64,000 nt of DNA from Heliocidaris erythrogramma (taxonomy: Eukaryota; Echinodermata; Echinoidea; Camarodonta; Echinometridae): positions 43,825,313-43,889,312 of the forward strand of contig CM046855.1 in the NCBI GenBank assembly GCA_025617745.1. The letters run 5' to 3'. Numbering within the stretch: the first letter of the stretch is position 1; every line of letters begins with the position of its first letter. A program made the position numbers and the translations under genes. Below are positions 12,301 to 24,300 of the stretch, piece after piece. The notes beneath the pieces were generated by a model. That model worked only from the letters and a program-made list of their open reading frames with translations, ran no database searches and had not been told where the DNA came from.

Positions 12301-15300
12301 CAAAAAGTAATCGTCTATTTTCATTCACAATAGTTGACATTGACACCGAAACATTAGATTTCCTGAAATTATTATTATTTATGCTGTTCTAGTGATAGGA
12401 ATAAAATTTCTTTGATCGGTAGTATTTCAAATACATGAAACTATCTCCAAAGAAATAGATGACATCATGCCTTTAGCTGAGAGGGTTGTCTGGGCGTCCA
12501 AAAGATGCATTAAAGGATAGAAAATATCTTATAATTTTTTTCCTCAAAACATTTAACCCTCTCGTTACCACAAGACTAAAACACTATTCACTTTGTACAT
12601 AGTGTTGTTGACTTTGGTCCTGATAAGGTTAATGGATGGCCTTTCTTTTGGACACCAAATTTTTCAATTAGGACACTCAAGTTTGAAATCCCGGCTAAAA
12701 GTCTGGATGACAACTACAAAGTCTTACCAATAGCGATCCTAATCCTTTGGTTCGGTGATGATGTATTTACTGCTCCTGCTAGTATGACAGCAATACTGTG
12801 AGAGAAAAACAGTTGACAACTTAATACATAGAATTACAAGTGACAACTAATAATATTTCATTTCCGGGGGTGATATTAAAAGTGTAATAAATGATGATTT
12901 TACATGTACATGTATGTTGGTACTAAGACTTACAATGTATAGATGAAATACTCACCTGGGAATGAGCGATTACAATTCCAAAACCTTATCACTATAACAG
13001 ACATAAATTTCTTGGGCCTTATCACCTAAATATTTCTTACTCAGTTTACAGTTAAAACTGTTATCAGATCAATTGTTAAATCATCTAGTCAAAATTTAAA
13101 GTTTATTTAAAATGCATTTTTACTCACTTGGAGATAAGCTGAATGTCCAGTAGCCACACTTTGATGTTCTCCATGGAAGCTGCTCCCTGAAAATAAAACA
13201 AAAGTACAATTGATAAAATCACATAGAAATAGTAAATTTCCAGCCAAAACACCCAGTGTAGTGTAGGTGCCACACTTTCGTCCATTACCCTGGCATACAT
13301 CTGAATCGACAATGCAATGCAAAATTTAAAAAACATTTAGAAAGAATCACCTTTTTCTTATTTCTACCTAGAGTTTGCATAGATTGTCACAGAAAAAATA
13401 TACAAATACCATCACATACTTCTGGGACCATAACACAAACCATAGAAAACTGCATGTACAATCAATCAATCAATTGTCCAATTGATATTTTGCGATCAAT
13501 TGCATCTACAATGACAAAGCGATCAATCCCAAAATAGTAATAAATTTGCTAACATATTTTTGTGTTACAGGGCCCTTTCAGATAAATTTCTAAAGGTGAT
13601 ACTTTTTGTTTTGAGAAATCATATTAATTCATAAATCAGATAATCCTGCCTAATGATTATCCAGTGCAAAAAGAGTAATCAGGAAAAAAAATCATAACAC
13701 AGCAATATAATCTATATAAGGAATACCGAGACAAAGAAAGCTTCTCTAAACTGAACTCCATTCAGATTTGAAATGACCTTCAGAACCTTACTAAGTCAAA
13801 TAGTACATCAGCTCATGCTTGTTAATTACATTCCTCCTTGTTTACAAATTGTTGCCAAGAGAAGCTCCTCAATTATTTCTTGTAGATTTCTTCCCTCCTG
13901 AAATTTACAAGCTTGTCATTGTTAAACACCTGTGCAGGTGAATTTCACACCCGAGGTATGTCCTGTGAAATATACAAGTAATATACAACCTGTCAGTCAA
14001 AGATACATGTTACTGACATGTGACCTACTTCTCTCTTAAAAAACGGTTGAGTTCAATGACCGGTGTTGGAACAGTGTGCAAACTAAGTTTTCATGACAAT
14101 GCATTAATATCTTCAACAGGAATGCTAAGAAAGAGCCAATTTCATTCATAATTATGAGTAATTTTGACTCTTTCATCCCTGTTTTGCAATACTGAATTTC
14201 AAAATTTCATTCAAATATTTAAAGCAGATATTCAAAGAAAATCACAAATATGGCAATTAATGTATCACTAGAAACTGGGAAGCTTACAGATGGCAATCTT
14301 ATAAGTTTTATGTCAACTGCGTATCTGGTGATTATAAAAACAACACAAATAAAAGCTCTTCTCAGCATCTGGAATATCCGAGGATTCGCCAGAAATATAG
14401 CGATATTTTGATGTCGTCACACTCGGGATCGATCCTGCTTAAGCAGACGACGTCCTATAATGAATGAACGTAATTGCAATGCAATTATTTATCAAATTAT
14501 AAAGAGTTTGGTGTATTTAAACATGACCTTATTTCACACCATTATAAAGGGAAAGTGAAACTGATTCTGATAGCTAAAACCGTTTGATTGTAAATACATA
14601 GGAGAAGGGTCAATGATCAATGAAATAAACCCCACTTTCAAATTGAAAAGCCCTCCGAATAATAGCAGGATGGTATTCTTTCCCTCTTGAAACGCCGAAC
14701 ATGCCCCGGTGCAAACAGCTGAAAATACAATGGCGTCTTATTTTGTTTACAAGTGACTGATTCCTTTATTTTTTTAACGCTGCATTTTTCATCAAAATAA
14801 TACCATACACGAAGTTAAGAGTGAGGCAACAGACTAACATTAAGACTGACGCTAGTGAAGGAAGAGAAATAAGTGAAGAGGAGATGACAAAATAGGCTCT
14901 GAAAAATGTGTAAGATGTTATGGGACATCGTCTGCTTAGCCAGGACTGGTCCAGGGTGTGTCGTCACATATCTCAGCAGCGTTCTGAAGAGCTCCTCGGC
15001 TGCTATATCGGGGGCTGTATTTTACCGTTTTATAATTGATAATAATCATTACTTCAAATGTTTCCAAGCGTTGAATTTGGATAACCTTGTTTAATTTATG
15101 CCATCTATGCAATAATAAGTATTAAGCCAATATTTAAAATCATCAACGTTCTACTTTAAGGATCTTGTGTTTCTCATTAAAAAAAAAACAACCTTCCAAA
15201 TATTTCATTCAATTTGAATTAAAAAACAAGGTAATGGCCTAGAGCTAACACTCACACTCATTTGTAATGAAGGGTATAACAATTACTGTATAAGTTGCGA

Positions 15301-18300
15301 GTTATATGTTGGGACGCAAATTTAACATCTCACAAAAATATCGCCACTTGATGATGACTGCATTAATCTGCGCTGCGAAAAAGTGAAGCCTATATAGCGC
15401 CTGAGTGCAGAGGCTAATGTTTCACTATAATTTAATTGTGCTAGCACTTAATATGTACATAAATTCTACTAAGTAAAAGTTGGTTAGAGACTTCAAAAAT
15501 TGGCTTGAATTTCACATTTATTCTAGCTCAAAGCTAAAATCTCATGCCTCAATTCATCATCTAGTACCAGACAGTTATATTCTTTCAGTTAAGCTGATTT
15601 TTTTTATTGGATTTCAGCTGCAGTAATTCAGTTTGGGTGTCAAATTATTGAATTTCTCTGATTATTCTCCTTCTCAAACACTGTGTAGTCACATGACTCA
15701 CGATCGTAAAATCTCCTGTGGCGATCGCGAACATGAGTCACGTGACTATACATATTTCAGAAGGAAGGATAGTTGGAGAAATTCACTAATTTGACACCAA
15801 AAACCAACTTTTTGAAACAGGAATCCAACAAAAAAATCGAATTAAATAAACGAGTACAAATGTATTTTACTAGGGATTGAATTGTAGCATGAGTTTTAGC
15901 TTTGAGCTACAATTAAAGTGAAATTTAAGCCATTTTTTTTTTGAAGTGTCTAACCAACTTTTACATGGCAAAGTTTACGTTCAAATGAAAAATGTTATAA
16001 ACCTCATATACAATATTCTTGATCATTTGGCGAACCGCGAAAACAACTCTCGAAATTGTCTGAGACCCTGCCATTTGCGGAAATATATGTACGCGGAAAT
16101 AACAGCTTTTACAGTAACAAGTGACTTGATGAAATATTTTTCTCACCATTTCTCTTTGGAATTGCTGCTTGAAAAGGCCATCCAACTGCTTCTCATATAC
16201 AACCTGTATGTTACAGCACAAAACAAAAAACATGGGAGAGATAATTATGCTTCCAATGCACCATTCTAGGCAGGATATGAAATTTACCAACTCATCTATG
16301 ACTCATCCAATAAATCACAGAGGCAAAATAAGTGTAATGTGCTTCATATTTCAGTAAATTTTAATACACAAATAAATGACTAGGACTTTTGTTGCAAGCA
16401 GCTACTTTTTTCACCCCCAAACAAAAAAAAATGAAATAAAAAATAAAACACTCTGTAGTTTAATGCATGTGTGAAAGAGCCTTTAGTAATTCTGATTTAT
16501 TACAAAATCGTAATGTTGAGCATTCCTTACCTGTTCCTGACCAGGTCCCGATATGAACCACTTCTGAAGGACCGAGTCCTGTAGGATGTACAGAGGGTAT
16601 CCAGCGGACTCTGAAGAACCAGCAAGCACCCGTCTTAGACCCTATGCAGATATAATTTCATTTTATTTCGATAGACCACTTCTGTAATGTATACAAACTT
16701 ATGCACATATATTCTCTGAGCACCTAGTGACGAGCTATTCCATGAACCTGCTTTTTATAAATGAGCCTCAATGCTTGGAATCCAGTTTGCATATATTATT
16801 TGTCCGGCTATGTCCGGCTACGTCCGGCAAGCTTTCAGGTTGTTTAAAACAACCTTTGTTTGAAAGTTATGCATAAAATTTGCATACAAATACATTACCG
16901 AAGCGGTCTATTCCATCCAAGAAATTATTCATGTGCCATTTATTACACATGTAATGTAAATGTTTATTTAATACATGCATATGCAATAAATGAGAAAGTG
17001 CTCACTTTAGAAGACCAGTCTGTTAACACAAATTGATGTGATTTCATTTGAATAAACAGTAGCATGATAGTCCCCAAATAACATGGTTATCTAGGTTGTA
17101 TTATCTTTAAAAGGAAATCCAACCTTGGTAATAAGATGATTTGTGTGAAAGCAGAAAAATAAAAAAAACAGGATAGCGAAAATTTAAAAGAAATCAGACA
17201 AGGAATGAGAAAGTTATAGATGTTTGAAAAATGAGATAACTATACCTATGCGAATCTCAAATTGGCAATTTGGTTAGTTCATTGTGACATACATGTAATT
17301 GCAAACAACGCTCTTGTTTGCCGTACACAAAAATATCATTAATCTGCGGTTTTCTCTGAAATGCCTTTACCCTCAGGGCAGTACTCAAAATATATTGCAG
17401 ATAGTATATTGTTATAGGTCCTCATGAAAGAAACAGGGGAGTTGTCCGAAATTACATCACAGTGACATTACGATTTTGTTCAAAGTTTCACCAATCTGCT
17501 TCTCTTATTTTCCTTTCTTTCAGACCATCTTGCCATTAACCCTAAAAAAAGACTTTGGAGGCTGGAAAAACTGGGGGGGGGGGGGGGGGGGCCTAAAGGG
17601 CCCCCCAAGATCTCGGCTGTTGACTGTCCGATTGCAACCAAATTTGGTATACACATAGTTCATTATGTTTTGTACATGAATGCATAGTCAAATTAATCTT
17701 ATTATTCTTATTTTTGAAAATATAGTTTGAAAACAGTATCTGCAATATTCATTCCAGGCCCCACTGACTTTACACACAAACAAATGCATAATATCAAATT
17801 TTTCTTGACATGCCTTGTGAAAACATGACGTAACTCTGTTATCGTACACGCGGGGCATGCGAATTTGATATCAAAAGTTGCGCAAAACTCTAAAGAAAAA
17901 AGTCATGAAACAGCAGCGTGAAATCTTTAAGCGTTACAAAATAATCGCAGTTTATGTCGAGGGGGGGGGCTTTTAGGCCCCCCCCCCAGTCTTTTTAGGG
18001 TTAAGGTTGGATTTCCCTTTAAGCATATTGTTTGATACAGTGAAACCTTTATATGAATGTTCAAGGGAGGCAAGAAAAGTGTTTTCCAGGCAGGTGGTCT
18101 TTCTATACAGGTGGTCACTAAAGCAGGTTTCACTGTATTTCGTCTTAGCATTAAAAAAAAAAATCATAAAAACAATGGATTAACCCATTGCCTGTGGGAA
18201 GTGGATGGTCCCTGTAATAAGCCTATGAGAATGAAATAATGCAGTAGTGAACAGGTTTAAGATGAAAATAAAAACTCACTGATGTTTCATCCTTCTGAGC

Positions 18301-21300
18301 TCCAAAGAGAAATGAAGACACTCTGGCTATCATCCCCTGACTGGACTTGAGTGTATGGACTTCAACTTGAGACTGTTGGAAATATAACAATATAATACAG
18401 CTTTGACATAGACCTCTACATGCAACAGATATTACTGGTATACTATAGAAACCAACAACAGGATTGTAAGAGCATTAACCTATTCCTTGCCAGTATCAAA
18501 ATGATGAAAACGTTAAACTAAAACCAAGACTACAAGAAAATTACAAAATTAATTTTGGAGAGAAATTCTCTGGGGCATATTTGCAAACTTATTATCGATT
18601 AATGGTGGTCAACTTTTATTATCAACAGGCTGGATGGTAGATACAAAAAAATTAGTCCATTTTGAATATCTTCCACATTATTTTGATAAACCGTCAATCC
18701 CGTTTAAAGAGAAGGTTGACTTCTGGGAAAGGTAAAAAATAATTTGTGATTTTTCTCATTCTCTTTATTTCAATCTGGAAGATTATCATCATAGAAATGT
18801 CCCCTGAAAAGGATTGCCCTTCAAATACCCTCACATTAAAAATATTACAAGAAACAGCTGAAATGTTCAGGCTGAACATGTGTGTGCAGTCCCATATACA
18901 CATTTCTGTGTGCAGTAGGATTGAGTCAATTTCTTCTCATTTTGGTGATTTAAAAACCTTACAGCATACACCAATTTTTCTGTAATATATGTTAATCAAC
19001 CTTTCCCAACTACTTTGAGACAGTTTCTTTCACAATGTAATCGCATGACCAGAACTCAACTTTTTTGTCAATGTGGAACAGGAAGATCATTTTTAGTGGT
19101 ACATGTACGAGAAAGAGCAACAAACACCTTACACAATTTACACCTGATTATTGAGTTTCATACCTGCATGGTAGAAGGTGAAACTGAGATCATCATCAGC
19201 TGATTTGTAGTAGTTGCCAATATACATTGGTGTTTCTGAAGTAAAAAAAAAAGGAACACAAATACATGTTGAATGATAAATAATTGATAAACCTAAGCAT
19301 AATTTAGACTATACAATATTATGAAATGATCTCATCATTCTGAAACATTTTCCATATAATAATCTAGATTTATATCGCGCCTAATACATCTACGATGTTC
19401 TAAACGCTTTACAGATATATTATTACCCCGGTATCAGATTCAAGCTTTGCCCGCACACAATGCATGCGCCTTCTCCACTCCACTGGGGAGCATTCCAGCC
19501 ACTCGCCATTTTAAGGGCACGCACATGCTAATCCAATCAAATAGACTTTCGCATCCTACTGGGTACCCACTTAACACCTGGGTGGAAAGGAGCAATGTAG
19601 ATAAAATGCCTTGCGCAAGGACATAAGTTGTGCACTGAAAAAAATGGTTGAAAATATTCTAAGTAAAATATTATTACATCAAGATCCTTTTATAGAGCTA
19701 GTACATGTATGTACCGGACTGCTTTCTTTATACTTTCTATAACATTTTAAAGCAATTCTACGTTGCTATTATGGCTTTTCAAGTTTCTTTGTAGCACACA
19801 CAAACAGACAAACACACAACATTTCTTATATTTATATATTTTTCTATTTTCTCAACCTCGTGAAAATTTACAATTTCTATTTGTATTTCAATTACAATTA
19901 TTCAATTCAATTTTATTTCCACAGATGCCACACATAATTGTACACACATACAAAGAAAATACATACAATAAAATAGATGCATACAATAAAAAGTAAACAT
20001 GGCTCTATCAAAGTGAATCTGTGTAAAGAATGTATGTTTTAAGAGAAAAACAGCAAATGCAGAAGGGGTAGTCAAAAAATCAAAGATGATTTGTCAAGAA
20101 CTACACCCAGTAACAAAGTTATACAAGCAAAATTATGAAACATTCTCAACTTTAGTTGACATTAACATGACATGATTTGCTGCTGTTCAAACCTATATAT
20201 GTTTCAGATATATGAAAGTAATATGAATAAGTAACGAGTATTCTGTCCATATTTAGAGCGCAGGTATACTCTACTACAAAATTGAAGTGTTCAACACAAA
20301 CCTAATCACAATTCCTTGTAGGGTGGAGGCAAGTTGCCCTGAGGCCCTATGTGATTAAATCGTATATTGCTCTATCCATGAGCTTACCCCAAATGCCGTC
20401 AGGGAGAAGCACTCCTGACCCGCCAGCTCCAGACTTCGCTCCGAGTAGGCAATCTCCCTGTGGGCTGTTGGCCAGTAGCGAACCACGCCCTCTGGAGAAA
20501 CGGCTAGTACAGAGACCATCTGGCTGTCCGCCCCACTGCTGCCTCCCCCGGTGGGGATGAGACATATCAAATCTGCTCGGTGACATAGCTCAGTGGCTGG
20601 AAGTGCCACTTGATAACACAGCCCAATCTATTATCACAGACAAATAGAAGAGAGAAACAATATACATGTAGGTGTAATTACTTGTAATAAATTTCAAATT
20701 AATATAACTACATGTAATAAATAATTGTCTTACACTGTTCATGACCTGAAATTCATAAAGAACATTAAAACCAAAAATCAGTAATCATCTAATCAATAAG
20801 TTGTGGAAAGGTAATTTGTGTATCAAAATATCCATGTACATTTGTAAGTTATCACAGTTAGGAAAGCAAATAGGCTTCACAATAATCACAAGTCAAGTGA
20901 GCACTTGATTCTAGAGGTTTTCAATAGGCTCCATTGAATCAAAACAGCTCCACTATTCACATTTTGTATACTAAAATATCCTTTTAGTTTGAAGCCTTGG
21001 AACAGTACAACAAACTTCAAGATGCTTGCATTTTAAATCCACCTGAGTGTGCCACTGACTTTGAGAACTAAACAACGTTCACGAAGAGGGAAATAAAATC
21101 CTCATATCTTGAATGTCACTCTTGCAAAGACACAACTACTTAATATCATATTCAGAGAATGAATAAAATCAGAACTTCCAGGAAATGCCAGAAATTATTG
21201 CCGCAAAGTAGTCCAATGATTTTGCACAATTCACTTTCCATACCTTTATCAATAGTCATTCTCTCTATACATTATTTTCCACAGAAAGTTGAAAACAGAT

Positions 21301-24300
21301 GACTGAATTTCAGGTTCAAAATAATTTCCTTTTCCTGGAGATAAGCATAAAATTTAACTGATAAACTGGTGTAAGCTGTGAAAAAGTAGTGACAATGCTA
21401 ATTATGAGAGTAACCTAAATAATATACCCTTGCTGATGGAGTTTGCTTGTATCTCCAAATGAATAGTCGTCTGTCACAGACAAGACAAGCCCATCCTGAG
21501 TTATCTAGCTTCACACTGATATTTGCTGAACCTGAAAGAAAAAAAATCAAGAATTTTAGACACTCGGACATAGTCATACACCTCATCACTTGCAAACACC
21601 AATGCACAAAAGTCACCTACACTCACTCAAAATCGGTATTTGATTTACAAATACCGATATCAACATGTAAATGAAGTTAATACAAGCCAAGGACAGGTAA
21701 CAAAAATTACAAAATATAATTACAAACAATACAACATTCGCCACCAGTGACCAGAATGAGAATGCAGCCGTGAATGAAATTTGCGGGCATTTCCAATTGG
21801 CGCCAAGCAGTGTGTGAATCGGATCCCTTCGTAGGCAATAAATAGCCTCCACTGGGCAGTGTTCTACAAATTCTAGTCATTCTCACTTATACATGTACAA
21901 GCTTATCTTAAAAAAAGCTTGTACACCAGAATAGTTTTCGCTGGTGAATAGGCTTCAATAGCTTTTGTGTGTATCAACGGGTCTTTTCCAGTCTAGATCA
22001 TTCATGCATGAGAGGAAAATAATATGTTATTACCTTACAATTATATGTAAATTAAATGCTGATTTTGAGTGAATGTTGCTGACTTTTGTGCAGTGGTGTT
22101 TGAAAAAGTTGATGTGTATGACTGCCTAGATTCTACACATGAAGTATAGTCATGTCGCTATGAGTGATTGCGGTATTTATTTTAGTGAAGTATCAGATTC
22201 AGCGATACTTTTCATGGTGGAGAAATTTGGTAAACTCGCATAAATTGTAATATGTGCAATAATGCGTCAGTCTTGAATTTGAGCGGAGTGCAGATTTTGG
22301 TCCTGTGAACAGTTTGTGGTGTATATACAGTGGAACCTCGTTATAAAGAACACTGTTATATATAACTAGATCTTTGTTTACACCTGTCCCTATGAGGTGT
22401 ATGAGTGCCTAGATTCTACACATGAAGTATAGTCATGTCGCTATGAGTGATTGCGGTATTTATTTTAGTGAAGTATCAGATTCAGCGATACTTTTCATGG
22501 TGGAGAAACTGTAGGTTTAGTTCTTCAGGGTTACACCATGTAATCTTTCAAGGAATAAGAGCCCTGAAATTCGGTAAACTCGCATAAATTGTAATATGTG
22601 CAATAATGCGTCAGTCTTGAATTTGAGCGGAGTGCAGATTTTGGTCCTGTGAACAGTTTGTGGTGTATATACAGTGGAACCTCGTTATAAAGAACACTGT
22701 TATATATAACTAGATCTTTGTTTACACCAGTCCCTATTATGATGGAATAAACCACAAGTGTGTCTCCCTAATACCCGATCCAGTGGAATTTATATACATA
22801 CATATATATATAAACAAAAAGTTCTGCTCGGAGATAAGTAAGAATATCAAAATAATAAAATATCTCTGGTAGATATTCCTGTCCATGCAAGTGCTGAAAT
22901 TGTGAAATTGTGGACACTCTTCACCTCGGCACTATTCCTTCATTTAATACTAGCTTCCCTTCCAAAAACCTGTGATGGGGGGGGGGGGGGAATTTGCTGC
23001 CTTCCCTTCCAAAAGTAGGGTCGACAGACAAAATTTTAAAGTTAAGTTTTTTGGATTGCCCGGCCTAATAGTAAAACTAAAAGCCTGTAAAAAGTCTAAA
23101 TGTAATAGTAGGGGCACTCATAGCTACATTCCTATACTGCGTGTGTATAATGTAGGCAGTCATACACCTCAACTTTTTAAAACACCACTGCACAAAAGTC
23201 ACAAACATTCACTCAAAATCGGCATTTAATTTACAAAAACCGACCACAAAATATCCAAGAAATACAATAAATTCAACTCACCGATGTTGGAAAAGATATT
23301 TCCAAAAATGAAATCCGTAATTTACTGTTGATTCTCGCGAAATGAGCTATCGGAGGCATTGTGTACATTTCCTGTTCGCCGCGGGCGCTGACATCTCCCC
23401 AAAAGAGTTTTGTCCTTAAAAATTTGGTCCCTGTGGCATACACGGAAAAGTCCCGATTTTCTGTGTGCGCGATCGTAAAGATCGATGTGCCCTTGCGATC
23501 CCGAGTTTCTTCGTGGACAAAAATTTTATTGGCCGATTTTAGTCTAAGACATCGGCAGTATGTAAACAACACGCGATCACGAAACAAATCGGCGGGGATT
23601 TCTCCGGTTTTGGACAAGATTTTGACTTTGGATTTTGATGAAAATATCAAAAGTTCTTCCTAACGGCCATTTGAGGTAGGAGTGAGATTTTTAAGGGCTG
23701 AATTTGAAAGCAAGTATTTAAAATATTTATCTTATTTTCCTCCCATACCTTTACTACACACGACAGAAAATACCAACTATTTTTGCATATTGTATTCGTA
23801 GTGGTCAATATGACCACTATTCGTCATGTTCGTGGTGTGAGTAGGGGGGGTAATTTTGATGGCTTCCCTTCCAAAAGCCCATGATGATGATAGGGGGTCA
23901 AAATCCAAACCCATTTCCATCCTTAAAGGGGCTATAATAGCTAATATGCCCAGTAATCCTCAAATTGGCAAAAATCCTACCTAGGATATCGAAAAAACAG
24001 TGAGCAGAAAAGAGGTATTGAATTTCTATAGAGTGGAGGTATAAAGCCTTAAGTTAAGAATAAGAGCAACGAACTGTACCATCAACTGCTCGTGGTCTTG
24101 TGGTAAAGAAATCTGCATGGTTGAAGTATCCTTATTCTACACCGCACGTTCTACAATGTTGCTGGTTCGAATCCCGCTCTTCTTGACTGATATTTTTTTC
24201 AGTTATGAATTACTATTAGTATTAACTGTTAGCGTTTATTCCGTTGAAAATGATCAGAATTTCAAATTCAATAATAAAACCACAAGAAACTTGACTAAAT

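Noticed and set aside
14906-15094. 62-codon plus-strand open frame with a GC-rich start
   Set aside because: It lies in the right inverted end of a MITE-like element.
24086-24200. tRNA gene
   Set aside because: The B box is perfect, but A-to-B spacing is too long and no acceptor stem pairs, so it is classed as SINE-derived.
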